NCBI RefSeq assembly: GCF_034927245.1
Contig: NZ_JAYFQK010000022.1
Coordinates: 1 to 64,000, forward strand
Reading direction: 5' to 3'
Source of the DNA: Desulfitobacterium_A sp034927245
Lineage (GTDB): Bacteria; Bacillota; Desulfitobacteriia; Desulfitobacteriales; Desulfitobacteriaceae
Length of the DNA: 64,000 bases
Shown here piece by piece: positions 25,731 through 35,113 of this stretch. The notes beneath the pieces were generated by a model. The model was not told where the DNA came from and ran no database searches. It was given only the letters and a program-made list of their open reading frames with translations. A program made the translations under genes and the position numbers. Position 1 is the stretch's first letter. Every line of letters begins with the position of its first letter.

Positions 25731-26993
25731 TTACCCATGAACCCAATTGGATAAGTAAGCCTTCTGTTCCTCGCTTAATTCATCAATCTTAAGATTTAAA
25801 GCTTCTAACTTAAGCCGAGCAACGCGTTGATCCATTTCATATGGAACAGGATAAACCTTTGGAGGCAACGGTTCTGTTTGAGTTGCCAACGAGGCCAAAG
25901 AAAGCGCTTGAAGAGCAAAAGTCATATCCATAACTTCGGCAGGATGACCATCTCCGGCAGCAAGATTAACAAGCCGCCCCTCGGCAAGCAGGAAAAGTTT
26001 TCTTCCATCCTTCATTTTAAATTCTTCAATATTGGGTCGAACAATTCGTTTTTCCTTTGCTAAAGCATTTAGTTCAACTTTATTCACTTCAACGTCAAAA
26101 TGCCCTGCATTCGCCAGAATAGCGCCATTCTTCATGACATTAAAGTGTTCACCCCGAATAACGTCTTTATCTCCGGTTACGGTTACAAAGAAATCACCCT
26201 GTGCAGCTGCTTGAAGCATGGGCATTACTAAAAATCCATCCATCCAGGCCTCATTCGCCTTTACGGCGTCTACTTCACATACGATAACACGAGCCCCTAA
26301 TCCTTTAGCCCGCATTGCCACGCCCTTGCCACACCAGCCGTAACCGGCAACGACAACCGTTTTCCCCGAAACAACGAGGTTGGTCGTTCTCATTATTCCG
26401 TCCCAAACGGACTGACCTGTTCCATAACGATTGTCAAAGAGGAATTTCATTTGCGCATCGTTAACTGCAATCATTGGAAATCCGAGTTCTCCCTTGTTTT
26501 CCATCGCTTTGAGCCGAAGAATCCCTGTCGTGGTTTCCTCAGCGCCACCCTTGACATGAGCAATAAGTTCTCTTCTTTCCTGATGGATCGTGGATACCAG
26601 ATCTCCACCGTCATCGATAATATAATCCGGGTTAAAATCAAGGGCTTGATGAATATGTTGCTGATATTCCTCCGCTGTTGCTCCATGCCATGCATGAGCA
26701 CGGATTCCTCCTGCTACCAGAGCGGCAACGACATCATCTTGAGTAGAAAGCGGGTTGCTCGCAACTACTGTAACCTCCGCACCCCCTGCTTGAATGACCT
26801 TTGCCAAATAGGCAGTTTTAGCCTCTAGATGGAGGCATACCACAACTCTTTTCCCTTTAAAGGGTAACCCCTGTTCAAACTCCTTACGCAATTGGTTTAA
26901 AACCGGCATATGCTCTTGAACCCAGTCAATTTTCAGTTGACCTTGCGGCGCCAATTCAATATTTCTTATGGTTGATTCCGTTAATACTGACAA
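25731..26993 (-). CDS. ahcY: adenosylhomocysteinase (S-adenosylhomocysteine hydrolase)
   Basis: A 420-residue cytosolic NAD-dependent enzyme that splits S-adenosylhomocysteine into adenosine and homocysteine in the methyl cycle. What is seen: the substrate domain with IDDGGDLV, NDAQMKFLFDNRYGTGQS, the Rossmann motif VVAGYGWCGKGVA with a following acidic residue (CEVD), and the C-terminal signature RLVNLAAGDGHPAEVMD. The length matches the bacterial/archaeal short form (about 415-425), lacking the plant/animal insertion. It is monocistronic with a hairpin after the next gene upstream. Confidence 0.96.
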   Translation of the reverse strand: MSVLTESTIRNIELAPQGQLKIDWVQEHMPVLNQLRKEFEQGLPFKGKRVVVCLHLEAKTAYLAKVIQAGGAEVTVVASNPLSTQDDVVAALVAGGIRAHAWHGATAEEYQQHIHQALDFNPDYIIDDGGDLVSTIHQERRELIAHVKGGAEETTTGILRLKAMENKGELGFPMIAVNDAQMKFLFDNRYGTGQSVWDGIMRTTNLVVSGKTVVVAGYGWCGKGVAMRAKGLGARVIVCEVDAVKANEAWMDGFLVMPMLQAAAQGDFFVTVTGDKDVIRGEHFNVMKNGAILANAGHFDVEVNKVELNALAKEKRIVRPNIEEFKMKDGRKLFLLAEGRLVNLAAGDGHPAEVMDMTFALQALSLASLATQTEPLPPKVYPVPYEMDQRVARLKLEALNLKIDELSEEQKAYLSNWVHG

Positions 26994-27033
26994 AGCCAGT
27001 TCACCTCACCTTTTAATTATTGATTTTGGAGAA

Positions 27034-27058
27034 AGGGCCTGCGTTAAACGCAAGCCCT
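27034..27058. terminator. hairpin terminator after mrp
   Basis: An inverted repeat AGGGC-C-TGCGT / ACGCA-A-GCCCT, about 20 nt past the stop of the Mrp gene. The T-tract is weak. Confidence 0.6.
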
Positions 27059-27078
27059 AACGGATCAATCGTGTTGTT

Positions 27079-27957
27079 TTACTTCGCTGCATCTTCTGAC
27101 TTTGCTTGATTGTCTTTCGCTGCTTCTTTCGCCGCTTCTACGATCATTTTCTTAACAATTTCCTCAAAGTCAGCGGTTTGATAATCCTCAATTTTACCTA
27201 AGTCAGACATGCTGGATAGTACGGGATCAAGAGGCAATTGACCTAAATACGGAATTTCATTTTTACTAGCCTCTTCTTCTCCCTTAGGTGTGCCAAAAAC
27301 TTCAATTTTCTTATTGCAGTCCGGACAAGTTACATAAGCCATATTTTCAATCAGACCATAGAAAGTCAGATCATATTTCTTGACCATTTTTATAGCTTTC
27401 CGAACAATCATCCCGGCCAATTGTTGAGGGCTGGTAACCATAACCACTCCATTTATCGGTAAACTTTGGAAGATAGTGATTGGCACATCTCCGGTCCCGG
27501 GCGGCATATCGATGAGCAGATAATCCAGTTCTCCCCATACAACATCGGTCCAAAATTGTTGAACCAGCTGAGTAATAATTGCACCTCTCCAGACAACCGG
27601 ATCATCTTCATTCTCAAGCATTAGGTTCAGCGACATGACTTTAATGCCGTCCTTGCTCTCGGGAGCGGTCACGCCAATTTTATTAACATTCGCTTTTTCC
27701 TTGATTCCAAAAATTTTAGGAATACTGGGTCCTGTGATGTCAGCATCTAAAATTCCCACTTTATAGCCTTGCCGCTTTAAACTAACAGCCAACATACTTG
27801 TCACTGATGATTTTCCGACTCCGCCTTTACCACTCATAACCGCAATTATTTTACCAATCTTGCTGGCTTTTTGAGCTTCAGTTAATTGATGTTCTGCTGA
27901 ACAGCTTTCGCCTGAACAACTTCCGGCAGCCGAGCATGAACTACATGCTTCACTCAT
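27079..27957 (-). CDS. apbC: Mrp/NBP35-family P-loop ATPase, Fe-S cluster carrier
   Basis: A 292-residue MinD-like ATPase that binds and transfers Fe-S clusters. The N-terminus carries a cysteine cluster (CSSC ... SCSGESC) as in NBP35-type members. The deviant Walker A MSGKGGVGKSS follows, then DADITGPS and DYLLIDMPPGTGD. A late CPDC motif is the CxxC that binds the bridging cluster. The ATG at 27957 has GGGATGAG upstream. A TTG two codons earlier is less likely. The acidic/Lys-rich C-terminal tail has no function I know. Confidence 0.92.
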   Translation of the reverse strand: MSEACSSCSAAGSCSGESCSAEHQLTEAQKASKIGKIIAVMSGKGGVGKSSVTSMLAVSLKRQGYKVGILDADITGPSIPKIFGIKEKANVNKIGVTAPESKDGIKVMSLNLMLENEDDPVVWRGAIITQLVQQFWTDVVWGELDYLLIDMPPGTGDVPITIFQSLPINGVVMVTSPQQLAGMIVRKAIKMVKKYDLTFYGLIENMAYVTCPDCNKKIEVFGTPKGEEEASKNEIPYLGQLPLDPVLSSMSDLGKIEDYQTADFEEIVKKMIVEAAKEAAKDNQAKSEDAAK

Positions 27958-28072
27958 TGTCAACTCATCCCTTTCTCCTGTGTACCTATTCCCCCATGGG
28001 GTAACTGTATTTATCTTCGTTCATCTTTTGAACTTTGTCAAGGTTGTCCCAGACATTATCCTATTACTCCAT

Positions 28073-29878
28073 TTAGCCTTCTAAAACTTGTTCAAGACGA
28101 TCCAATAGCCCCTTAAACACATTTAAGGCGTCCTTAACCGGGATTGGGGTTTCCATATCGACTCCTGCTTGGCGAAGAAGCTCAATCGGATAATCCGAAC
28201 TTCCGCTTGAAAGGAACGTAAGATAGCGATTCACAGCCGATTCGCCTTCCTCAAGAATCTTCCGTGCAAGAGCAGTCGCCGCAGAAAAACCTGTCGCATA
28301 TTTATAAACATAAAACGAAGAATAAAAATGCGGAATTCGTGCCCATTCTATGGCAATCTCAGGATCGGAAACCACTTCCGGTCCATAATACTTTTGATTG
28401 AGTTTTAGATATTCTCGCGATAATAAGTCCGCTGTTAATGCTTCACCTTGTTCAACCCAATCATGGGTATTTTTCTCGAACTCAGCAAACATCGTTTGCC
28501 TAAAGATAGTCCCTCTGAATTGTTCTAAGTAATGATTCAGTAAATACGCAAGAACCTTAGGATCCTCCGTCTTCTGCAAAAGATGCTCCATAACCAAAGC
28601 TTCATTTAAAGTCGAAGCAACCTCTGCTACAAATATTTTGTATCCTGCGTAAAGATGCGGCTGATTTTTATTCGAAAAATAGGTATGCAGAGAATGTCCC
28701 ATCTCATGCGCAATTGTAAACATTGAATCCAGTGTATCTTGGTGATTGAGCAAAACATAAGGGTGTGAACGATAAGTTCCCCAGGAATAGGCCCCGCTTG
28801 TTTTGCCTTGATTCTCATAAATGTCAATCCAGTGGGACTCAAACCCTTCGTTGAGAATCTTAAGGTAGTTTTGACCCAAAGGCTGAAGCCCTTCGCGAAC
28901 CATTTGCAGGGCTTCCTGATAAGGGATTTCCATTTTTACCTCAGGTACAATCGGTACGTAGATGTCATACATGTGGAGCTCTTCGACCCCGAGCATTTTC
29001 TTACGAAGCCGCATATAACGATACATTTCCGGCAGATATTCATGAACTGTCTCAATTAAAGCATTATATACAGTGAGAGGGACTCGATCATCATCTAAAG
29101 AAGCTTCAATTGCCGAAGGATATTTACGCACTTTGGCATAAAAAACATCTGCTTTGACATTGGCATTTGTAGTCGCCGCCCAGGTATTTATTTGCTTTTC
29201 ATAGGTATGATAGAGTGTGTCAAAAGCATCCTTACGAACCCTTCGGTCAGAGCTTTCCATGAATTGTGTGTAATTTCCCTTTGTTAATTCGACATCTTGT
29301 CCCTTTTCATCATTAATGGATGGAAATTTGAGATCTGCATTATTGGCCATTCCGAAAATTGCACTTGGCGCTTCAGCAATTTCACCCACTTCGGCTAATA
29401 TTTTTTCTTCAGCCGTACTTAAAACATGCTCCCGTTTACGTAAAATATCTTCCAAAGCATGATCATATATTTCTAATTTAGGGTTAGTTTTGCGGAAGTC
29501 CGCCAACCTTTCCTCCGGCATTGCCAATAGTTCGGGAACCACAAAAGCCAATGCACTGCCTAACTTTACAGAAAGCGCTCCCGCGCGGTCGGTCATTCCC
29601 TGATAAAGAGCTTCTCGGTTATCTTCATCTCGTCTCATGCGGGCATATGTATAAATCTCCTCTAACTCCATTCCTACTCCGTCCATCCACTCAAGACAAG
29701 CGAGCAGGTGCTCCGCACTCTTTCCTAATTCTCCCTGAAACTTTGACGCTTGTTCCAGGCTTTTCTCCGGCCTTGCGAATTCCTCTTCCCATGCTTGATC
29801 ACTGGGGAAAATATCTTCGAGATGCCATTTGTATTTATTCGGAATTTCAGACCTGGGTTTTAATTTTGCCTGTTCCAC
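28073..29878 (-). CDS. pepF: oligoendopeptidase F (M3 family)
   Basis: A 601-residue cytosolic zinc metallopeptidase that trims peptides of roughly 7-17 residues. The zinc site is visible as HEMGH (in FTIAHEMGHSLHTYF), with the third ligand glutamate in EVASTLNEAL. The N-terminal PepF domain and overall length match the Firmicute group (about 600). A good AAGGAGGG lies before the ATG. It may process peptides imported by Opp. Confidence 0.95.
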   Translation of the reverse strand: MEQAKLKPRSEIPNKYKWHLEDIFPSDQAWEEEFARPEKSLEQASKFQGELGKSAEHLLACLEWMDGVGMELEEIYTYARMRRDEDNREALYQGMTDRAGALSVKLGSALAFVVPELLAMPEERLADFRKTNPKLEIYDHALEDILRKREHVLSTAEEKILAEVGEIAEAPSAIFGMANNADLKFPSINDEKGQDVELTKGNYTQFMESSDRRVRKDAFDTLYHTYEKQINTWAATTNANVKADVFYAKVRKYPSAIEASLDDDRVPLTVYNALIETVHEYLPEMYRYMRLRKKMLGVEELHMYDIYVPIVPEVKMEIPYQEALQMVREGLQPLGQNYLKILNEGFESHWIDIYENQGKTSGAYSWGTYRSHPYVLLNHQDTLDSMFTIAHEMGHSLHTYFSNKNQPHLYAGYKIFVAEVASTLNEALVMEHLLQKTEDPKVLAYLLNHYLEQFRGTIFRQTMFAEFEKNTHDWVEQGEALTADLLSREYLKLNQKYYGPEVVSDPEIAIEWARIPHFYSSFYVYKYATGFSAATALARKILEEGESAVNRYLTFLSSGSSDYPIELLRQAGVDMETPIPVKDALNVFKGLLDRLEQVLEG

Positions 29879-29941
29879 GGATAACCCTCCTTAAGATGTA
29901 CTCCTCATTTATTATACACAAATGCAGAAAAATTTAGCAAT

Positions 29942-30427
29942 TTATTCGCTGGAATTTACCCATTGAGTATAGGGTTTTTGTCCGAGATTAATATTAAAGT
30001 ATCGGGCATCCTGTGTGATCTCTTGTTGGGAATTTATCCAGCTGGGAAATTCCAGCGCATAATCAAGGCTGGGAATCTCCACATCAGCCGTAATCAAACC
30101 CGAATTCTTTCCTTGGTAGACATCAATTTCCCATACTAATCCCGAATAGGGAAGCCGATATCTAACTTTTTCAATACAGGGAAACAAGGTCAGCTTCATA
30201 AGCTGCTCCTGTTCCTCCGTGCCGGCTTGATGTTTAATCGTTTCCAATTCAAAGCGGCTGCCATCACTTCGCAAATCCTTTACAGTGATAATTACATCCT
30301 GCCCAATTATGCGAAAGCGAATTGACGGCTGCATTGCTAAATATCCCTGAATCATTTGCTGTCCGTCTTTCAATGACGGTAAAAGCCCCTTATGCACTAA
30401 ATATTTGCGTTCGATTTCAATAGCCAT
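29942..30427 (-). CDS. CYTH-domain protein (triphosphate tunnel metalloenzyme)
   Basis: A 161-residue protein with the CYTH hallmark E4-x-E6-x-K8 (EIERKYLV), charged tunnel residues (RFRI, TVKDLR, RFELETIK, EIDVYQG) and an E-x-E-type end (ADVEIP). The family includes adenylate cyclase, thiamine triphosphatase and inorganic tripolyphosphatase, the last most common in bacteria. I chose ATG 30427, six bases after AAGGAGG. Upstream lies a terminated small transcript, so the gene may be read through it or from a closer promoter. Confidence 0.85.
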   Translation of the reverse strand: MAIEIERKYLVHKGLLPSLKDGQQMIQGYLAMQPSIRFRIIGQDVIITVKDLRSDGSRFELETIKHQAGTEEQEQLMKLTLFPCIEKVRYRLPYSGLVWEIDVYQGKNSGLITADVEIPSLDYALEFPSWINSQQEITQDARYFNINLGQKPYTQWVNSSE

Positions 30428-30502
30428 TCGCATCCTCCTTACATTGGTGGTGTTAGTATAAAAAAACCCGGTTATCACCGAGTCCTTGTGTCAAAAAGTC
30501 GA

Positions 30503-30589
30503 ATAAAAATGAAACAGACAGCGTACGTTCCACTGCCTGTTTCTGCCACCTCGTCCACCTATCTCCCAGGAAGGTTCCCCAACCTTCCA
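30503..30589 (-). ncRNA. short terminated transcript upstream of the CYTH gene (small RNA or leader)
   Basis: The minus strand has TTGCAG-N17-TAAAAT (30624-30596), then a predicted 87-nt RNA. It opens with the hairpin GGAAGGTT/AACCTTCC at the very start, has a G-rich single-stranded middle with several GGA motifs, and ends in an 11-bp hairpin followed by ATTTTTATT. The terminator is ~75 nt before the CYTH start. GGA repeats would suit a CsrA-binding RNA, but this is conjecture. Confidence 0.5.
30511..30543 (-). terminator. intrinsic terminator upstream of the CYTH gene
   Basis: Stem GAAACAG-CAG / CTG-CTGTTTC (one internal mismatch) followed on the minus strand by ATTTTTATT. Confidence 0.75.
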
Positions 30590-30686
30590 ATATGTATTTT
30601 AGCGTGCGAATCTCATTTCTGCAAGTTCATTCTATTGATTCATTGAAAATAAATATAAACATCTTTCTTATTCAGAATTTTCCTGT

Positions 30687-30778
30687 TATAATCATTTAAA
30701 ATACTTAACCCAGCCCCATAGGGAACCAGGGTGATATAATGAGGCTTAGCTCGTCCCTTTTGGGAGCTAAGCTTTTTT
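30687..30778 (+). promoter_or_regulatory. pheA promoter and attenuated leader
   Basis: A TATAAT -10 box (30687-30692; weak -35) starts an ~80-nt leader. It holds a nested CCC/GGG-rich fold (CCCAGCCCCATAGGGAACC-AGGG) and then a strong intrinsic terminator, GCTTAGCTC/GAGCTAAGC plus TTTTTT (30744-30778), 57 nt before the pheA start. The layout suggests transcription attenuation. No T-box consensus, Phe-rich leader peptide or known riboswitch was recognised. Confidence 0.6.
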
Positions 30779-30834
30779 ATTTTATTTTTAATTTTATATT
30801 TCTATTTTCTACAAGCATCTAAGGAGGTCTAAAC

Positions 30835-31707
30835 GTGAGCAGTATTGGTTACCTCGGTCCCAAGGGTAGTTTTTCGGAGGAAGCCCTTCAACTCTTCTTA
30901 TCCCAACCAAACGAGTGGAAGGATGAGTGTCCTCATCCGATTCCTTTCAGTACAATACCTAAACTTCTATTAGCGTGTGATCGCCATGAAATAGATTATG
31001 GCTTTGTTCCCCTGGAAAATTCAACTGAAGGACAAGTGGGGGCTACGCTGGATACTTTGGGGCAAACCGAGAATATCTATGTTTTTAAAGAATTTATTCA
31101 TCCCATAGAGCAATGTTTACTCACTCCACAGCCATTGGAATTGACTGAAATTGAACGGGTCTATTCCCATCAACAAGCCCTAGGTCAATGCCGAGATTTC
31201 CTCGAAACCCATCTTCCGCAGGCTGATCAAATCGTATGTCTTAGTAGTGCCGAAGCTGCACAAAAAGTCTCCTCAGCCCATGAAAAATGGGCGGCCATTG
31301 GTACACACCGGGCTGCCGGGCTTTATTCTTTACATTGTCAAATGGAAGGAATTCAGGATGCCATGCTGAATGCAACCCGTTTTATTTTGGTCAGTCACTC
31401 TTTGGCCGAGATGAGCATGGAATCAAGTGCCGAAGATAAGACATCTTTACTTATCATCGCTCCCAATATTCCGGGTTCCCTCTCCCAAATTCTTCAGGAA
31501 TTTGCGATTCGCAATATCAATATGAGTCGAATTGAATCCCGACCGTCGAAAAAGAAATTAGGAGAATATGTATTCTATATTGACATCGATGGCTACGTCT
31601 TTTCCCCCATTATCCAAGAAGCGCTCTGGGCACTCCGTGAAAAGCATGTTTCAACTAAACTATTAGGTTCCTATCCTAAGGCTGTTTCGCAAATTTCCAC
31701 TCCTTGA
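30835..31707 (+). CDS. pheA: prephenate dehydratase
   Basis: A 290-residue enzyme that converts prephenate to phenylpyruvate in phenylalanine synthesis. The catalytic domain (1-190) opens with IGYLGPKGSFSEEAL and includes PLENSTEGQVG and the catalytic NATRF motif. A C-terminal ACT domain (about 200-285) contains the phenylalanine-binding ESRPSKKKLGEYVFYID, implying feedback inhibition. It is monofunctional, with no chorismate mutase domain. GTG start after AAGGAGG. An attenuated leader precedes it. Confidence 0.96.
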   Translation: MSSIGYLGPKGSFSEEALQLFLSQPNEWKDECPHPIPFSTIPKLLLACDRHEIDYGFVPLENSTEGQVGATLDTLGQTENIYVFKEFIHPIEQCLLTPQPLELTEIERVYSHQQALGQCRDFLETHLPQADQIVCLSSAEAAQKVSSAHEKWAAIGTHRAAGLYSLHCQMEGIQDAMLNATRFILVSHSLAEMSMESSAEDKTSLLIIAPNIPGSLSQILQEFAIRNINMSRIESRPSKKKLGEYVFYIDIDGYVFSPIIQEALWALREKHVSTKLLGSYPKAVSQISTP

Positions 31708-31720
31708 AGGTATAAAAATA

Positions 31721-31766
31721 ACGGGATGTTGTATATGAGCTTAAAGTTCATTGTACAACATCCCGT
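31721..31766. terminator. bidirectional terminator between pheA and thrC
   Basis: A 13-bp perfect stem ACGGGATGTTGTA / TACAACATCCCGT with a 20-nt loop between convergent genes. Confidence 0.8.
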
Positions 31767-31770
31767 TGGC

Positions 31771-33243
31771 TTAGAGAAACATTTTTCTCAATAATTGGGG
31801 TATCTCAGAAGGACTTGTTTTTTCCACTTTTTGAACGGTCTTTTTGTCCAGTCCACGAAGGCCCTTCGGAATCTCCCAACCTGTTAGAGCGCTGAGCTGT
31901 GTAAGATTTTCCCATTCATTCTCGATGATTAATTCTGGTTTGATACTTTGGAGTACCGTCCCTGCAAATTTAAAAGGATTTGCCGTTGAAGCAACTATCG
32001 TATAGGTTGAATCCCCGGAAAGCTTCACATAGTCTTGATATACCTTAACCGCAACAGCTGTGTGAGGATCCAAAACATACGATTGTTCATTATAGACCGT
32101 ATGAATCGTTTCTTTAACAGCATCTTCGTTCGCCCATCCTGCCTTGACAAAATCTTTAGCCTTGGTCAAGGTCTGTTGATCCACTTCAAATTTACCTTTT
32201 GACCTAAGATCTTCATACCAAGTTTTAATTTTTTCTTCGTCCCGGTCACTCATTTCATAGAGGAATCGCTCAAAGTTACTGGAAATTAAAATATCCATAG
32301 AAGGCGAAGTTGTCAAATAGAATGGGCGTTGGCGATTATACACTCCGGTTTGGAAAAACTCGGTGAGCACATTATTTTGATTAGAGGCACAAATTAGTTC
32401 TTTAATTGGCAGGCCCATTTTTTTAGCATAATATGCGGCTAAGATATTACCGAAATTACCGGTTGGAACAACAACATTCATTAATTCTCCGGCTTTGATT
32501 TGTGCCTTGGCCACGGCTTGTAAATATGCCCAGAAATAATAAACGATTTGCGGTAAAAGCCTTCCCCAGTTAATCGAGTTTGCTGAAGAAAATGCATATT
32601 TACCGTTTTGGAAATCCTCTTTCATCTCTTTTGATCCGAAAATTTCCTTTACCTTAGACTGACATTCATCAAAATTGCCATTAACTGCGATAACATAAGT
32701 ATTATTACCCTCTGTCGTCGTCATCTGGCGCTCTTGAACTGCGCTCACACCGTTTTCCGGATAGAAAACCGCGATCTCAATTCCCGGAATATTACGGAAG
32801 CCTTCTAATGCCGCCTTACCTGTATCCCCTGAGGTTGCCACTAAAATTAGGACCTTGTCAACCTTAACCAAAGACTGAATACTTTCTTTCAATAAATGAG
32901 GAAGTACCTGTAACGCCATATCTTTAAACGCCGAAGTCGGGCCATGCCATAACTCTAAAATGCCCATTTTCCCAACCTGAACCAGAGGTGCCGGATTTTC
33001 CGAACAGAAAAGTTCGGGACGATAAACAGATACGGCTTGATCCAAAGTACTATCAGGAAATTCAGGAAGATAAAGTTTAAGTAAAGTTCGAGCTAAATCG
33101 GGGTATGATAAAGTTATAAGTTCTCTCCAATTTATTTCAGGAATAACCTTCGGAACAAATAATCCCCCGGCAGGGACCATTCCTAAAGCAATAACTTCTT
33201 TGCCGGTTCGTTCCGGAGAATTTCCTCTCGTACTTATATACAC
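31771..33243 (-). CDS. thrC: threonine synthase
   Basis: A 490-residue PLP enzyme of the long (class I) threonine synthase type, turning O-phosphohomoserine into threonine. The PLP lysine is in GPTSAFKDMAL. The phosphate-binding VPTGNFGN and the N-terminal STRGNSP motif are also present. GTG 33243 is the start, with AGGAGGG six bases upstream. The earlier in-frame start at 33273 lacks a site. No thrB or hom is adjacent. Confidence 0.95.
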   Translation of the reverse strand: MYISTRGNSPERTGKEVIALGMVPAGGLFVPKVIPEINWRELITLSYPDLARTLLKLYLPEFPDSTLDQAVSVYRPELFCSENPAPLVQVGKMGILELWHGPTSAFKDMALQVLPHLLKESIQSLVKVDKVLILVATSGDTGKAALEGFRNIPGIEIAVFYPENGVSAVQERQMTTTEGNNTYVIAVNGNFDECQSKVKEIFGSKEMKEDFQNGKYAFSSANSINWGRLLPQIVYYFWAYLQAVAKAQIKAGELMNVVVPTGNFGNILAAYYAKKMGLPIKELICASNQNNVLTEFFQTGVYNRQRPFYLTTSPSMDILISSNFERFLYEMSDRDEEKIKTWYEDLRSKGKFEVDQQTLTKAKDFVKAGWANEDAVKETIHTVYNEQSYVLDPHTAVAVKVYQDYVKLSGDSTYTIVASTANPFKFAGTVLQSIKPELIIENEWENLTQLSALTGWEIPKGLRGLDKKTVQKVEKTSPSEIPQLLRKMFL

Positions 33244-33373
33244 GTTTTTCCCTCCTAGATATAATAATCTCATATTATTCGCTCTCTAGAGACATTTATC
33301 CTTCTATAGGATACAATTATATAGTATAAAGAGTGAATTCATTAAATCTAATCTTCTGAAAGGAGGAATTTTC

Positions 33374-34771
33374 TTGAACCTTCTTGAAAGTTCTCACCGC
33401 CAATATCGTCAAACACTTATACTCGGGCTTATCAATAGTTGTGGAAAATTATATCCCCAAGAACAGTTGAAAATTTCTTACTCAATTTTGGATGGTATCT
33501 ATTGCGAATTTGAAAATTCCCTCGTTTCAGTTCGAGAGGTTAATCGGATTGAGGAAGAATTGAAGGCTTGGGTCAATGCTGATCAGCCCATAACCTTCCA
33601 ATCCGGTGAAGAAGATGGATTTTTCCACTGCGTAGCGAATGGGAAAACGATAAAATCTCTTTTTCCTCCATTTCAACAAAGCGGCCCGATCTATCCTTTC
33701 CGTCTCATTCACTATCCACCCGGATTTATTCTTCTTTTTTCTAATCCCAATAATCCCGAAGAGCTTGCCCCCTTCGTCCCCCCCGAAAAATTAACAGCCA
33801 CTTTCCGTGAAACTCAACGTTGGGGAGAGAATCTTCATCTCTCTGAAGTTAAGGATATTAACCAAATCATTCAAGAACACCGCTCCCAAGAACTAATCTG
33901 TCTAGCTGAAGCACTTCATGAAAAAAAGGTATCCCTTGTTGCCGACCGGATTCTTGAACAACGCAAAAATGTAAAAGTCATCTTGATCTCGGGTCCATCT
34001 TCGTCCGGGAAAACGACCTTTGCCCAACGTCTTGCGACTCAGCTGCGGGTTAACGGCTTACGCCCGGTAGCCTTATCCCTTGATAATTATTTTTGTAATC
34101 GAGAAGATACTCCTAAGGATGCGGAAGGTCACCCTGATTTTGAAGCTTTAGACGCGCTTGATCTTCCCCTCCTTAATCTCCATCTTCAAGCATTGATTCA
34201 AGGCAAAGAAATCGAATGCCCAATTTACGACTTTGAAACCGGGCAAAGAAAATCTAAGGGCCTGAAAATGCAACTCTCAGATGATGATATTTTAGTAATG
34301 GAAGGAATCCACGGTCTCAATCCCCGACTTCTTTCCTCCCTTGACCGTAATCATATCTTTCGAATCTACGTTAGTGCCCTTTTTCAACTTAATATTGATC
34401 CCTATAATCGGATCCCTACGACAGAAGTCCGCTTAATTCGAAGGCTGGTTCGCGATGATAAATTTCGCGGTATTTCATCCTCAAATACACTCATCCAGTG
34501 GGCAAGCGTTCGTCGCGGAGAAAACACCAATATTTTCCCTTATCAAGAAGAAGCGGATATCATGTTTAATTCAAGCCTGCTTTATGAATTAAATGCACTT
34601 CGCTCCTATGCGGAACCCTTGCTTGTTTCTATCCCTAAAGAACATCCTTATTACTCAACCGCATCCCATTTGTTAAGACTGCTTGCTCATTTTGACCCGT
34701 TGGATACGACTAAGATACCCTTTAATTCTATTCTGCGTGAATTTATCGGCGGGGGAATCTATTCTTATTAA
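33374..34771 (+). CDS. uridine kinase-like nucleoside kinase with N-terminal accessory domain
   Basis: A 465-residue protein. The C-terminal ~280 residues are a phosphoribulokinase/uridine kinase domain (Walker A SGPSSSGKTT near 215; DNYF; IYDFETGQR; LVMEGIHGLNP). The N-terminal half resembles the threonyl-tRNA synthetase editing-like region found in such clostridial kinases, but it seems shorter, without a clear TGS segment and without the HxxxH zinc motif. TTG start with AAAGGAGG upstream. Likely phosphorylates uridine or cytidine. It is divergent from thrC. Confidence 0.82.
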   Translation: MNLLESSHRQYRQTLILGLINSCGKLYPQEQLKISYSILDGIYCEFENSLVSVREVNRIEEELKAWVNADQPITFQSGEEDGFFHCVANGKTIKSLFPPFQQSGPIYPFRLIHYPPGFILLFSNPNNPEELAPFVPPEKLTATFRETQRWGENLHLSEVKDINQIIQEHRSQELICLAEALHEKKVSLVADRILEQRKNVKVILISGPSSSGKTTFAQRLATQLRVNGLRPVALSLDNYFCNREDTPKDAEGHPDFEALDALDLPLLNLHLQALIQGKEIECPIYDFETGQRKSKGLKMQLSDDDILVMEGIHGLNPRLLSSLDRNHIFRIYVSALFQLNIDPYNRIPTTEVRLIRRLVRDDKFRGISSSNTLIQWASVRRGENTNIFPYQEEADIMFNSSLLYELNALRSYAEPLLVSIPKEHPYYSTASHLLRLLAHFDPLDTTKIPFNSILREFIGGGIYSY

Positions 34772-34782
34772 GTCATTAAATT

Positions 34783-35085
34783 TTAATTGACTTCAATAGG
34801 AAAGTCATATCCTTTCCGCTTTGCCCATACTTGAATCGCTTCAGGGTCTTTAATCAGCTCTTCTTTAAACAACCGCGGACATTTTTTTAACCCTGATTCG
34901 AGACGCAGCGCTTGACTCCAAGAAGCTACCTTCCATGCCTGCATCAGTTCAACCGGTTTGCGGCTTCGCGTGTATTTTGCACCTTTACCCTCATTATGTT
35001 CCAATAGACGACGCTTGAGATCCGTCGTTGAACCCGAATAGAGGGTCTGATCAGCGCATTTAAGGATATAAACCCAGCAATTCAT
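34783..35085 (-). CDS. GIY-YIG nuclease-superfamily protein (UPF0213/YhbQ type)
   Basis: A 100-residue single-domain protein with VYILKCADQTLYSGSTTDLKRR (the YIL ... YSG form of GIY-YIG), a downstream arginine, HN, and the EGxGAKYTRSRKP segment of the UPF0213 family. Members have DNA-nicking activity of unclear purpose. The stop is 12 nt past the convergent kinase gene's stop. Confidence 0.9.
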   Translation of the reverse strand: MNCWVYILKCADQTLYSGSTTDLKRRLLEHNEGKGAKYTRSRKPVELMQAWKVASWSQALRLESGLKKCPRLFKEELIKDPEAIQVWAKRKGYDFPIEVN

Positions 35086-35113
35086 CCTATTCCCTCAACT
35101 GATTAATTTCTTC

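Noticed and set aside
30466..30485. Fifth copy of the dispersed repeat
   Set aside because: Only AAAACCCGG and CCGAG are shared. Too short and diverged to count with confidence.
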